Shown here: piece by piece, positions 34,878 through 43,792 of the stretch
How the letters are laid out: the number at the start of each line of letters is the position of its first letter
Position numbering within the stretch: the stretch's first letter is position 1
From: Lysobacter sp. GX 14042
GTDB taxonomy: Bacteria; Pseudomonadota; Gammaproteobacteria; Xanthomonadales; Xanthomonadaceae
Reading direction: 5' to 3'
Length of the DNA: 49,309 bases
Assembly: GCF_021390425.1 (NCBI RefSeq)
Contig: NZ_JAJUWY010000012.1
Span: 1-49,309 of the forward strand
Made by a program: the position numbers and the translations under genes
The notes under the pieces: generated by a model
Seen by the model: only the letters and a program-made list of their open reading frames with translations
Told to the model about the DNA's origin: nothing
Databases searched by the model: none

Positions 34878-35681
34878 ATGGTCCTGTCCTGGTTGCTGTT
34901 TCCCCTGCTCGGCGTGGTTGCCGGGGTGCTTGCCGGCCTGCTCGGGGTCGGCGGTGGACTGGTGCTGGTCGCGGCGCTGGCCTGGCTGCTGCCCGTGCTG
35001 GGCATCCCGCAGGAGGCGGCAATGCATGCGGCCCTGGCCAGCTCGCTGGCCAGCATCGTGCTGACCGCGGCGGCATCCGCGCGCGCGCATTCCGCGCGCG
35101 GCAGCGTGCTGTGGCCAACCGTGGCGTGGATGGTGCCGGGCCTGCTGCTGGGCGGCTGGCTGGGCAGCGGCCTGGCGGTGCGGATCGACGAGGCGCTGCT
35201 GCGCTGGCTGGTGGCCGGCTACTGCCTGCTGGCGGCGGCGCAGATGCAGTTCGGCAGGTCGCGCCCGGCTGCCGCGGGCGCGCAGCTCATGGCGCCGCGT
35301 GGGGGGACGATGCTGGCCGCCGGCGGCGTGATCGGCGCGCTGTCGTCAGTGGTCGGCATCGGCGGCGGCAGCATGACCGTGCCCCTGCTGGTGTCGCGCG
35401 GGGTGGCGCCGGTAAAAGCGGTCGGCACCTCGTCGGCCTGTGGCGTCGCGATCGGCCTGGCCAGTGCGGCCGGCTACGCGCTGCACGCCCCGGCGGGCGC
35501 GCTGCCGGAGCACGCGGTGGGCTACGTGTACCTGCCGGCAGCGATCGGCATCGCCCTGGCCTCGGTGCTGGCCGCGCCTTGGGGCACCCGGCTGGCGCAC
35601 CGGCTGGCCGGGCCGCAGCTGCGGCAGGTGTTCGCGCTGTTCCTGGTGCTGGTTGGGCTGAGCCTGCTGTTGGCGGCATAG
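34878..35681 (+). CDS. TauE/SafE family sulfite exporter-like permease
   Basis: The 267-residue inner-membrane protein has about eight helices in two repeats. Each repeat carries the family Gly motif: [19 protein letters not shown] near the N-terminus and [20 protein letters not shown] in the second half. The family exports small sulfur- or carbon-containing anions (sulfite, sulfoacetate), but the substrate here is unknown and no sulfur genes are near. ATG at 34878 or the in-frame GTG two codons before. It diverges from slt, sharing a 68-bp region. Confidence 0.9.
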   Translation: MVLSWLLFPLLGVVAGVLAGLLGVGGGLVLVAALAWLLPVLGIPQEAAMHAALASSLASIVLTAAASARAHSARGSVLWPTVAWMVPGLLLGGWLGSGLAVRIDEALLRWLVAGYCLLAAAQMQFGRSRPAAAGAQLMAPRGGTMLAAGGVIGALSSVVGIGGGSMTVPLLVSRGVAPVKAVGTSSACGVAIGLASAAGYALHAPAGALPEHAVGYVYLPAAIGIALASVLAAPWGTRLAHRLAGPQLRQVFALFLVLVGLSLLLAA

Positions 35682-35787
35682 CCCGGCCACCGGCCGGTGT
35701 TGTGGTGGTCCGCCGGATGGATTACAAACGAGCCAGCCGCAAACAGGGGTGCGGCGTTCCAGACCTTGCTCATGGAGAGAGAAGTCG

Positions 35788-38712
35788 ATGAACGCGCCCC
35801 GCCGCCGGCCCCTCGTGGCCGCGCTCTGCCTTGCCCTCGCCACCCCCGTCCTGCTGGCTCCCGTCGCGGCCTTCGCCGCACCGGCTGGGCAGGACGCCGG
35901 TGCCACCCCCACCACCCTGGACAGCGTCCAGGTCACCGGCACCCGCATCCGCAAGGCGGAGGTCGAGAGCCAGGTCCCGGTGCACTCGCTCAGCCGCGAG
36001 GACATCGACCGCAGTGGCCTGACCTCGGTCGGCGACGTGCTGCAGGAGCTCACCGGCGCGGGCTCCGCGCTCAACACCAAGTTCAACTCCTCGGGCAACT
36101 TCGGCTTCTCGCCCAACGGTGACGGGGTGGGCGCCGGCTCGGCCCAGGTCGACCTGCGCCATCTCGGGGCCAAGCGGGTGCTGGTGCTGGTCGACGGCAT
36201 GCGCTGGGTCAACGAGTCCTCGGCCTCGGGCGTGGGCGCGACCACCGACCTCAACACCATTCCGCTGGCGATCGTCGAGCGCATCGACGTGCTCGAGGAC
36301 GGCGCTTCCTCGCTGTACGGCTCGGACGCGATCGCCGGCGTGGTCAACATCATCACCCGCCGCGACTTCGATGGCGCCCAGCTCTCGCTCAGCCTCGGCG
36401 AATACGGCGGGGGCGACGGCCGCCAGACCGGCCTCGACTTCGCCTGGGGCTACAACACCGACCGCAGCAACCTGTTCATCGGCCTGAGCCACGTCGACCA
36501 GGACGGGATCCTGGCCAGCACCCGCGAGCAGTCACGCTGGCCGGTGCCCGGCACCGGGCTGGCCCTGGGCAGTTCGGGTACCCCGCACGGGCGCTTCATC
36601 TTCACCGACCCGGCGACCGGGGTGACCCACGACATCACCCCCAATGACGGCGCCGGCAGCCCGGTGTTCGACCGCAACCAGGCCGGCTGCGAGCGCAGCG
36701 ACGACTACCACTGCTTCGGTGGCGCCGACCGCTTCAACTTCGCCACCTACAACATGCTGCTGACCCCGTCGGAGCGCACCGGCGCCTTCGGCCAGTACCG
36801 CTTCCACTTCAACGACCGGCTGCAGGGCTACGCCAAGGTGCTGTTCAACCGCCGCGAGTCGGTCAACCAGGCCGCGCCCGAGCCGATCTTCCTCGGCCCG
36901 GACGCGGGAACCGGCAATCCGCTCGCCGACGCAATCACCATTTCGGCCGCCAATCCCTACAACCCGTTCGGCTTCGACCTGGTCTCGGTGGACGACCCGG
37001 CCACGCCGGAGAACGAGGCCAACCTGGTCATGGTCGGCCGTCGGCCGGTCGAGGGCGGCGCGCGGGTGTTCGAGCAGCAGGTCGACACCACCTACTTCGG
37101 CGCCGGGCTGGAAGGCACCTTCGACGCCGGGATGCGCACCTGGTTCTGGGACCTGAACCTGGCCAGCAGCCGCAACGAGGCCGAGCAGGCCAACTACGGC
37201 AGCTACAACATCCTCAACATCGCCACCGCGCTGGGCGATCCCGCGGCCTGCGCGGCCACGCCCGGCTGCGTACCGCTGGACGTGTTCGGCGGCCCGGGCA
37301 GCATCACCCCGGAGATGCTGGCGTGGATCCAGCCGGTGGTGCGCGACCGCAGCGAGCAACGCCTGGACCAGTTCACCGCCAACGTCTCCGGCGACATCGC
37401 CGAGCTGTGGGCCGGCCCGCTGTCCTTCGCCGGCGGCGTGGAGCACCGCCGCTACGAAGGCTGGTACCGGCCCGATCCGCTGACCGTCGCCGGCCACTAC
37501 AACGGCGTGCCCTCGCTGCCGACCTCGGGCGAGTACGACGTCAACGAGGCCTATATCGAGTTCAACGTCCCGCTGCTCGGGGAAGGCTTCTTCGGCAAGT
37601 CGCTGGACCTGAGCCTGGCCGGGCGCTACTCGGACTACTCGACCTTCGGCAGCCAGTTCACCCCCAAGTACGGGCTGCGCTGGCAGGTCGCCGACGAGCT
37701 GCTGCTGCGCGCGACCTATGCCGAGGGCTTCCGCGCGTCCTCCATCGGCGAACTGTACGGCTCGGCCAGCCGCGCCGACCTGCAACTCATCGATCCGTGC
37801 CTGGTCGGCGTCGACGGCAGCGCGCCCGACGGCGACCCCGGCAACTGCGCGGCGCTGGGCGTGCCTGCCGGGGCGGTGCAGACCAACCCGCAGATCTCGG
37901 TGACCACCGGCGGCAACGAGGAACTGCAGCCTGAGACCGTCCGCAGCTTCACCGCCGGACTGGTGTTCAGCCCGGCATTCGCCAGCAACGTGCGCTGGTC
38001 GGAGCGCCTGGACCTGGAGCTGACCTTCTACCGCCACAGCCTGCAGGGCGCGGTGCAGGCGATCGACGCCCAGACCCAGCTCAACCTGTGCGTGGACACC
38101 CTCGACCCGCTGTACTGCGACGGCATTACCCGCTCGTCGGTGGGCAGCATCAACGGCTTCAACAACCGGCTGACCAACCTGGGCTCCATCCGCACCGACG
38201 GCTGGGACGCCGACGTGTCCTGGAGCCTTCCGGAGACCGGCCTGGGGCGTTTCCGCCTGGCTTGGCAGAACACCTTCGTCACCCGCTACGAAGCGGTCGG
38301 CGCCGCCGGCCAGGTGCAGCCGCGGCGGATCGGCATCGAGGTCAACGACAGCGCGATACCCGACTGGACCTCCAACGCGATGCTGGACTGGCGGCGTGGC
38401 GCCTGGAACGCCTCGTGGACCGTGCGCCACGTCAGCGAACTGGAGGAGCTGTGTGGCGACGCGGTGGGCTTCCCGGTCTGCAGCAACCCGGACGAAGGCA
38501 CCCACACCCTGGACGCGATCACCTACCACGACCTCCAGCTGGGCTACCGTTTCGAGGTGCTGCGCGGCCTGCAACTGACCGCCGGCGCCAACAACCTGTT
38601 CGACGAGGATCCGCCCCTGTGCCTGTCCTGCTCACTCAACGGTTACGACGCCTCCACCTACGACATCCCCGGCGGGCGCTATTTCTACCTGCGCGCCGAC
38701 CTGAGGTTCTGA
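35788..38712 (+). CDS. TonB-dependent outer-membrane receptor
   Basis: The 974-residue product has a signal peptide ([11 protein letters not shown]) and a TonB-box-like [13 protein letters not shown]. The plug domain ([78 protein letters not shown]) precedes a 22-stranded barrel ending [13 protein letters not shown] with terminal Phe. Long extracellular loops hold several Cys pairs (for example AACAATPGC and LCLSC). It belongs to the large Xanthomonadaceae TonB-receptor group for carbohydrates, peptides or metals; ligand is not deducible. GGAGAGA precedes the ATG. The stop overlaps the next gene (TGATG). Confidence 0.95.
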   Translation: MNAPRRRPLVAALCLALATPVLLAPVAAFAAPAGQDAGATPTTLDSVQVTGTRIRKAEVESQVPVHSLSREDIDRSGLTSVGDVLQELTGAGSALNTKFNSSGNFGFSPNGDGVGAGSAQVDLRHLGAKRVLVLVDGMRWVNESSASGVGATTDLNTIPLAIVERIDVLEDGASSLYGSDAIAGVVNIITRRDFDGAQLSLSLGEYGGGDGRQTGLDFAWGYNTDRSNLFIGLSHVDQDGILASTREQSRWPVPGTGLALGSSGTPHGRFIFTDPATGVTHDITPNDGAGSPVFDRNQAGCERSDDYHCFGGADRFNFATYNMLLTPSERTGAFGQYRFHFNDRLQGYAKVLFNRRESVNQAAPEPIFLGPDAGTGNPLADAITISAANPYNPFGFDLVSVDDPATPENEANLVMVGRRPVEGGARVFEQQVDTTYFGAGLEGTFDAGMRTWFWDLNLASSRNEAEQANYGSYNILNIATALGDPAACAATPGCVPLDVFGGPGSITPEMLAWIQPVVRDRSEQRLDQFTANVSGDIAELWAGPLSFAGGVEHRRYEGWYRPDPLTVAGHYNGVPSLPTSGEYDVNEAYIEFNVPLLGEGFFGKSLDLSLAGRYSDYSTFGSQFTPKYGLRWQVADELLLRATYAEGFRASSIGELYGSASRADLQLIDPCLVGVDGSAPDGDPGNCAALGVPAGAVQTNPQISVTTGGNEELQPETVRSFTAGLVFSPAFASNVRWSERLDLELTFYRHSLQGAVQAIDAQTQLNLCVDTLDPLYCDGITRSSVGSINGFNNRLTNLGSIRTDGWDADVSWSLPETGLGRFRLAWQNTFVTRYEAVGAAGQVQPRRIGIEVNDSAIPDWTSNAMLDWRRGAWNASWTVRHVSELEELCGDAVGFPVCSNPDEGTHTLDAITYHDLQLGYRFEVLRGLQLTAGANNLFDEDPPLCLSCSLNGYDASTYDIPGGRYFYLRADLRF

Positions 38713-39389
38713 TGCAGGATCGATGCAGGGGAATATGCGCCGGCGTCCTTGCCGGCGTACTGTTGGCGACAACCGCCGCCTGCGCCCATGACGGCGCGGC
38801 GGCCTCCGGTCCGTCCGCAAGCTCCAACAAGGGGAACGACGCAATGCCGACCATCACCACGCAGTTCGCAACGACCGTGATCGAGGGCAGGGGTGCCCGA
38901 CTGGAAGTCGACTTCGACCAGGGCAGCGAGGACGTGGTGCAGGTGCGCTACCGCTTGCACAACACCGGCGGGGAGGACCTGGCGGTGTTCGACCGGGGCG
39001 ACCGCCACGCGGTGCTCGCCGGCCGGCTCGAGCCGGGCGCGGTGCCCGCGCCGCTGTTCCGTGACGAGGGCGACGGCGACTACACCTTCGGCCACGTCGC
39101 CCTGCCGTTGCCGCAGCCGGCACCGACCAGCCCGCCCACTCCGTTGGCCGCGCGGCTCGCGGCCGGGCAGATGCTCGAGGGCAGCTTCCAGCTCGCCGTG
39201 CCCGGCGAGGTTCCGCGCCGGGCGCGCTGGTGCCTGGGCATGGCCCCGTTCGACCAGGCGCTGTTCGACCAGCCACAGCAGGGCGGCGGTATCGAGGTAT
39301 GGCGTGGCTCGTTCGCCGTGGTGCAGGCCCAGCAGAAGCTGTGCACGCCCTGGTACGACATGGCCGCCGGGGTGTTCAAGGAAGACTGA
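38712..39389 (+). CDS. Uncharacterised exported protein coupled to the TonB receptor
   Basis: I do not recognise the family. The 225-residue product has an N-terminal export signal (CAGVLAGVLLATTAACAHDGAA); the Cys could be lipidated, though the preceding residues make a poor lipobox. The mature part starts with a Ser/Gly/Asn linker and then looks beta-rich: ARLEVDFDQGSEDVVQVRYR, GGEDLAVFDRGDRHAVLAG and YTFGHVALPLPQPAPTSPP. Two late Cys (ARWCLGM; KLCTPWYD) could form a disulfide. It overlaps the TonB receptor by one base, so the two are co-translated and probably work together, perhaps in ligand binding. That role is inference. Confidence 0.75.
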   Translation: MQDRCRGICAGVLAGVLLATTAACAHDGAAASGPSASSNKGNDAMPTITTQFATTVIEGRGARLEVDFDQGSEDVVQVRYRLHNTGGEDLAVFDRGDRHAVLAGRLEPGAVPAPLFRDEGDGDYTFGHVALPLPQPAPTSPPTPLAARLAAGQMLEGSFQLAVPGEVPRRARWCLGMAPFDQALFDQPQQGGGIEVWRGSFAVVQAQQKLCTPWYDMAAGVFKED

Positions 39390-39414
39390 GCCGACGCCGG
39401 CGGGCGCTGGCGCG

Positions 39415-40227
39415 TCAGGCCAGCGCCGACTCCGGCACGTCCAGCTCCAGCGACAACGCGAGGTGGTCGGAGTTGGCCGCCGGCATCGCGCAGGCGCCCG
39501 AGCAGGCCAGCCCGTCGCCGACCAGGATGTGGTCGATCGCGCGCTGTGGCCGCCAGCTGGGGAAAGTCGGCACGATGCACGACGGCGGCTGCAGCCGGGT
39601 CTGGCGGAACAGCGCCTGCACTTCCGGCCGGTCCAGCGAGGCGTTGAAATCGCCCATCAGCACCGCGTTGGGGTGGTCATGCAGCAGCTCGGCGATGAAG
39701 GCCAGCTGCGAGGCCCGCGAGTTCGCCCCCAGAGACAGGTGCGCCACGGCCACCAGCAGTCCGTGGCGGCCGTCGCCGAAGCGGCCCAGCAGTACGCCAC
39801 GGCCGGAAATCCGCCCTGGCAGCGGGTGGTGGATGATCTCGCGCGGCTCCAGCTTGCTCAGCAGTGCGTTGGCGCTGGACGCCACCCCGCCCACCCGGCG
39901 GTTGGGCTGGTGGGTCCAGTAATCGAAACCGGCACGCTGGGCGACGTAGTGGGTCTGGTTGGTGAAGCCCGAGCGCAGGCTGCCGGGGTCGGCCTCGTTG
40001 AGGCCGACGATGTCGTAGGCACCGGCGAGCTCGGCGATGCGGTCCAGGCTCAGGCGCTTGTTGCCGGCCGGCAGCACGTGCGACCAGCTTCGCGAGACAT
40101 AGTCGGTGTACCCGCGGGTGCTCGAGCCGGCCTGGATGTTGGCACTGAGCAGGCGCAGCCGGCGCGGCTCCTCCGCCGGATCCGGCGGAGGAGCGGTGGT
40201 GCCCGTTGCGGGTGCCTGCCGTGCCAT
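39415..40227 (-). CDS. Endonuclease/exonuclease/phosphatase family protein
   Basis: The 270-residue product shows the EEP fold: LRLLSANIQAGSS, DIVGLNEADPGS (metal-binding Glu), GLLVAVAHLSLGANSR, NAVLMGDFNASLDRPEV (Asp/Asn), RAIDHILVGDG and a final SDHLALSLEL with the catalytic Asp-His. There is no signal peptide, so it should be cytoplasmic; substrates of the family range from DNA to phospholipids. AGGAA precedes the ATG. It starts seven bases after the dsbA-like lipoprotein gene on the same strand. A 28-bp perfect palindrome lies in its first 21 codons. Confidence 0.9.
   Translation of the reverse strand: MARQAPATGTTAPPPDPAEEPRRLRLLSANIQAGSSTRGYTDYVSRSWSHVLPAGNKRLSLDRIAELAGAYDIVGLNEADPGSLRSGFTNQTHYVAQRAGFDYWTHQPNRRVGGVASSANALLSKLEPREIIHHPLPGRISGRGVLLGRFGDGRHGLLVAVAHLSLGANSRASQLAFIAELLHDHPNAVLMGDFNASLDRPEVQALFRQTRLQPPSCIVPTFPSWRPQRAIDHILVGDGLACSGACAMPAANSDHLALSLELDVPESALA
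40167..40194. repeat. Perfect 28-bp palindrome inside the 5' end of the EEP gene
   Basis: The two 14-base halves (GCTCCTCCGCCGGA and TCCGGCGGAGGAGC) are exact reverse complements with no loop. The stretch encodes APPPDPAEEP, about codons 12-21 of the EEP gene, and lies 41-68 bases past the dsbA-like stop. It would make a very stable mRNA hairpin close to the start codon. Confidence 0.9.
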
Positions 40228-40234
40228 CGGATTC

Positions 40235-41137
40235 CTATGCGCCGTCCGGCCCGACGTCGGTTTCGGCGGGTGCTTCGCCTTCGCCTGCCGGAGCGGCGCC
40301 GGCCCCACCGGCCTGGGCCGGTGCCTCCGCGGTACTGCCGCGGGCCTCGCGGCGCATGGCGATCAGGTGGTCGGCGATGCGCAGCTTGTCCTCCCAGCTG
40401 GTGCCGCCGATCACCCGGTAGCGACCATCGATGACCAGGGTCGGGGTGCTGTCCACGCCGGTGCGCTGCAGGAACTGGCGTGCGCGGTTGAGCTTGGCGT
40501 TGACCGCGAAGCTCGACATGGTGCGGGCGAACTCCTGCGGGTCGACGCCGAACTGGCCGTAGAACTGGGCGATCTCCGGCTCGGTGGATTCGTGGTCGAG
40601 CTGGCGCCGCACGTGGAAGGCGTCGAACATCGCGTCGTGGCTCTGCTCCAGGACCCCCGCCGCCTCGGCCGCGTAGTAGGCCTTGGCGTAGGGCATCCAG
40701 AAGCCGCCGAACGGCGCCGGGACCGGGATGAACTCGACGTCGGCCGGCAGGCGCGCGGCCCAGGCGGTGACCAGCGGCTCGAACTGCGCGCAGGCCGGGC
40801 AGGTGTAGCCGAAGCCCTCGACCACCTCGATGTGCGGATTGCCCGGCTTGTACGGCTGGCCGCTGGCGATCTCGACGTAGTCGGTCCCGGCGACCGGCGC
40901 CGGGCCCTGCGGCGGCACGACCGGGCCGGGGGTGCGCTCCGGCGCGGGCGCGGCCTGCTGCTGTCCGGCGGCCGGTGCGGCGGCCGGTGCGGCGGTGGTG
41001 CCGGCGGGCGCGGCGGCCTGGGTCGGCGTGGTGGCCGGTGCGGCCGGTGCCGGGGCATCCTGGCCACAGGCGGCGAGCGCCAGCGCGGCGGTGAGGACCA
41101 GGCCGAGTCGCGGCAGGTGTGGGAAGCGCAGTTTCAT
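40235..41137 (-). CDS. DsbA-like thiol:disulfide interchange lipoprotein (CPAC)
   Basis: The 300-residue protein has a lipoprotein signal (LTAALALAACGQ, lipobox LAAC), a roughly 70-residue Ala/Pro/Gln-rich tether, then a DsbA-type thioredoxin domain with an inserted helical part. The active site is EGFGYTCPACAQFEP (Cys113, Cys116), followed by PFGGFWMPYAKAYYAAEAAG and the cis-Pro region TPTLVIDGRYRVIGG. The C-terminal tail is Ala/Glu-rich. CPAC is unusual for DsbA (normally CPHC). It probably oxidises or shuffles disulfides at the membrane. GGAGAA precedes the ATG; a paralogue lies upstream in the same direction. Confidence 0.93.
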   Translation of the reverse strand: MKLRFPHLPRLGLVLTAALALAACGQDAPAPAAPATTPTQAAAPAGTTAAPAAAPAAGQQQAAPAPERTPGPVVPPQGPAPVAGTDYVEIASGQPYKPGNPHIEVVEGFGYTCPACAQFEPLVTAWAARLPADVEFIPVPAPFGGFWMPYAKAYYAAEAAGVLEQSHDAMFDAFHVRRQLDHESTEPEIAQFYGQFGVDPQEFARTMSSFAVNAKLNRARQFLQRTGVDSTPTLVIDGRYRVIGGTSWEDKLRIADHLIAMRREARGSTAEAPAQAGGAGAAPAGEGEAPAETDVGPDGA

Positions 41138-41240
41138 CGGGGTTCTCCGGTGGATCGGGTCGGGTGCGGAGGCCATGCCACCCGACCGGAGCAGCATAGC
41201 CAGCGTTCGGGAAGCGGCAGGTGTAGGGGGCGGCGTGCGT

Positions 41241-41897
41241 TCAGCGGCCGGCGGCACGCTCGCGCTCGATCAGCGCGTCGGTGATCCGCAGGATGTCGGC
41301 GATGGTGCGTCCGGTCACCTTGTAGCGGCCGTTGACCACCAGCGACGGGGTGCCGTCGACTTCGCTGTGCACCAGGAACTCGCGCGCCTGGCGCAGCTTC
41401 GCGGCGGTGTCGGGGCTGCGAAGGTCCGCCAGCAGGCGGTCGCGGTCGCCGCCGCGTGCGGCATAGAAGTCCGCGAGCTGCGCGTCGCTCACGCCGCTGG
41501 CCGGCAGCGTGCCGGCCTGGTGGATGGCGTCGAACATCGCGCCGTGGGTGCGCTCCGCGAGGCCCTGCGCCTGGGCGGCGTAGTACGCCCGCGCGTAGGG
41601 CATCCAGTGGCCACCGAACGGGGCCGGGATGCGGACCAGTTCGACGTCATCGGGCAGGGTGCGCGCCCAGGCCACCAGGTGCGGCTCGAAGCTGGCGCAG
41701 TGCGGGCAGGTGTAGCCGAACACCTCGGCGACCTCGATCCGGCCGGCCTGCGCGGCGAACGGGGCACCGTCCGCGATCTCGATGTAGTCCACGCCGGCAA
41801 CCGGCGCCTGGGCGCCGGCGGCCAATGGCAGGGCGAGCACGGCAAGGCCGGCGGCAAGCAGCAGCCGGCGGGCATGGCGGCGAAGGCCTGAAAGCAT
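41241..41897 (-). CDS. dsbA: Thiol:disulfide interchange protein DsbA/DsbL
   Basis: The 218-residue soluble periplasmic oxidase has a signal peptide with cleavage after AGA and the canonical CPHC active site in EVFGYTCPHCASFEP (Cys64, Cys67). The helical insert PFGGHWMPYARAYYAAQAQG and cis-Pro loop TPSLVVNGRYKVTGR follow. It introduces disulfides into exported proteins and is re-oxidised by DsbB, which is not in this window. AGGAGT precedes the ATG. The close similarity of motifs to the CPAC lipoprotein 103 bases downstream points to an old gene duplication. Confidence 0.95.
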   Translation of the reverse strand: MLSGLRRHARRLLLAAGLAVLALPLAAGAQAPVAGVDYIEIADGAPFAAQAGRIEVAEVFGYTCPHCASFEPHLVAWARTLPDDVELVRIPAPFGGHWMPYARAYYAAQAQGLAERTHGAMFDAIHQAGTLPASGVSDAQLADFYAARGGDRDRLLADLRSPDTAAKLRQAREFLVHSEVDGTPSLVVNGRYKVTGRTIADILRITDALIERERAAGR

Positions 41898-41923
41898 GGA
41901 GGACTCCTGGTTCCTGTGACGGA

Positions 41924-41955
41924 AACGAAAACGCCGGCCGTGGGAACGGCCGGCG
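41924..41955 (-). terminator. Intrinsic terminator downstream of the cytochrome c4 gene
   Basis: On the minus strand CGCCGGCCGT-TCCC-ACGGCCGGCG is a perfect ten-pair stem followed by TTTTCGTTT, between the cytochrome c4 stop (41996) and the dsbA start (41897). Confidence 0.9.
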
Positions 41956-41995
41956 CTACTGGCAATGCATGGAGGGCGGCGCGGCGCGGCCGCGT

Positions 41996-43009
41996 TCAAC
42001 CCAGCTCCGCGGCGCCGCTGTCGGCGTCCGCGGCGGTGTCGCCGTCTTCCGCCGGCACGTCCGTGTCGGCGTCGGCGCCGTCATCGACCGGCGCCGCGTC
42101 CGTTGCCGCCGGGTCGGCGGCCGGCGCCTGCGCACCATCGGCCGGCAGCCCTTCGCCATCGGCCTGGAGCGTGTCCTGCGCGGTGGGCACCTCGTCCGCG
42201 GCCTGCGCCGGGGCGGGAGCTGCCGCGGGGACCGGTGCGGCGCTGGCGACCAGGTCGTCGGCGGCCGGGTGCAGGCCTTCCATGTAGCTGGCCAGGGCGC
42301 CGACTTCCTCGTCGGTCAGGCGGTCGGCGATGTGGGCCATGATCCGGAACAGCGGCTCGCCGGTCTCGGCGCCGGTGCCATTGCGGAAGGTCTCCAGCCG
42401 CTGCTGGGTGTAGCTGGCGAACTGCCCGCCCACGTGCGGGTAGGCCGGGCCCGGGTTGCCACTGCCGTCGGGGCCGTGGCAGGCCATGCAGGCCGGGATG
42501 CCCCGGTCGGCAGCGCCGGAGCGGTACAGCTGCTGGCCGACCTCGTAGAAGCGCATGCCCTCGTACGGACCGGAGGTGACCACGCTGTCGTCGGCGACGC
42601 CGGCACCGGACTTCTGGGTCGCGAACCAGGCACCGACGTCGCGCGCATCCTGGCCGCTGAGCATGTCGGCGAACGGCTTCATGATCAGCGCCATGCCGTC
42701 GCTGCGCTCGCCGGACTTGAAGCGGGCGATCTGTTCGGCGATGTAGTGTTCGCTCTGGCCGGCAAGCCGCGGGTACATCGGGTCGAGCGAGTTGCCGTCA
42801 AGGCCGTGGCAGGCGGCGCAGGTCCCGGCCAGCGTCTGCCCGTTCTGCGGGTCGCCCCAGGTGGTCGGAGCCTCCGGGGCCGCCGGTTCCAGCGGGGCGG
42901 ACTCCACCGGGGCGGTGTCCGGGATCGGGGTGACCTCGGTCTGGGCATAGGCGACAGCGGCTGCCGCCAGGGCGGCGAGGCCGATACCGAGGACGCGGGC
43001 GTGGCTCAT
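41996..43009 (-). CDS. Cytochrome c4-type diheme protein with acidic C-terminal tail
   Basis: The 337-residue periplasmic protein starts with a signal peptide (VAYAQT) and an N-terminal Pro/Glu linker. Two cytochrome c domains follow, with heme sites CAACH (Cys64-His68) and CMACH (Cys174-His178). Paired motifs ARFKSGERSDGMALIM and ETFRNGTGAETGEPLFRIM are typical of the c4 family, which passes electrons to terminal oxidases. The diheme part ends near residue 250; the remaining roughly 87 residues are Ala/Pro/Asp-rich and acidic, absent from ordinary c4 (about 200 residues). GGAG precedes the ATG. It diverges from yihA and is a plausible donor for the aa3 oxidase. Confidence 0.92.
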   Translation of the reverse strand: MSHARVLGIGLAALAAAAVAYAQTEVTPIPDTAPVESAPLEPAAPEAPTTWGDPQNGQTLAGTCAACHGLDGNSLDPMYPRLAGQSEHYIAEQIARFKSGERSDGMALIMKPFADMLSGQDARDVGAWFATQKSGAGVADDSVVTSGPYEGMRFYEVGQQLYRSGAADRGIPACMACHGPDGSGNPGPAYPHVGGQFASYTQQRLETFRNGTGAETGEPLFRIMAHIADRLTDEEVGALASYMEGLHPAADDLVASAAPVPAAAPAPAQAADEVPTAQDTLQADGEGLPADGAQAPAADPAATDAAPVDDGADADTDVPAEDGDTAADADSGAAELG

Positions 43010-43136
43010 TGGATGGCTCCGTGAAACGCTGGGGCGACGGCCGCCGTGCACCGTCGGAACCTTGGAATTATCGTTGCCGGCCGGGTACGGGTCAACGCAG
43101 GTCCCGCGGGGCCTGCCGGCGTGCGATCCTTGCGCC

Positions 43137-43790
43137 ATGGACAACCCGCTCGAACGCGCCCGCTACCTGCTGGCCGCCCACACCCCCGGCCAGCTGCCGC
43201 CCGACGGCGGCTTCGAGGTCGCCTTCGCCGGCCGCTCCAACGCCGGCAAGTCCAGCGCGCTCAACGCGATCTGCCGGCAGAACGCGCTGGCGCGGGTCTC
43301 CAAGACCCCCGGGCGGACCCAGCAGTTGGTGTATTTCGAAGTCCCGCCGCGCGAGCAGCGCTACCTGGTCGACCTGCCCGGCTACGGCTACGCCAAGGTC
43401 CCCAAGGACCTGCAGGCGCACTGGCAGGGCTTCATCGACGCCTACTTCGCCAACCGCAATGCCCTGCGCGGGCTGGTGGTGGTCATGGACGTGCGCCACC
43501 CGCTCAGGGAATACGACCGGCAGATGCTCGGCTACGCCGCCAACCGCGGCCTGCCGGCGCACGCCATCCTGACCAAGGCCGACAAGCTGGGCCGCGGCGC
43601 CGGCGGCAACGCGATGCAAGCGGTGCGCAACGACCTGCGCCGCGAGTTCGGCCAAGCGGTCACCGTCCAGCTGTTCTCGGCCCTGGCCAAGCAGGGCCTG
43701 GACGAGGCGCGCGCGGTGATCTCCGGCTGGCTGGAACTGCGCGACGAAGCCGGTCCGGCCCTTCCCCAGACAGACATCAGCGCGAGGTAG
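43137..43790 (+). CDS. yihA: Ribosome biogenesis GTP-binding protein YihA/YsxC
   Basis: The 217-residue TRAFAC-class GTPase is needed for assembly of the 50S subunit and usually essential. The nucleotide motifs are GRSNAGKSS (residues 32-40), TPGRTQ, DLPGYGYAKVP, TKADKL and SALAKQGLDE. The ATG at 43137 gives the usual N-terminus (NPLERARYLLAAH); no ribosome site is evident, and an upstream TTG-opened frame is not needed. It is divergent from cytochrome c4, and the gshA GTG follows two bases after its stop. Confidence 0.95.
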   Translation: MDNPLERARYLLAAHTPGQLPPDGGFEVAFAGRSNAGKSSALNAICRQNALARVSKTPGRTQQLVYFEVPPREQRYLVDLPGYGYAKVPKDLQAHWQGFIDAYFANRNALRGLVVVMDVRHPLREYDRQMLGYAANRGLPAHAILTKADKLGRGAGGNAMQAVRNDLRREFGQAVTVQLFSALAKQGLDEARAVISGWLELRDEAGPALPQTDISAR

Positions 43791-43792
43791 CC

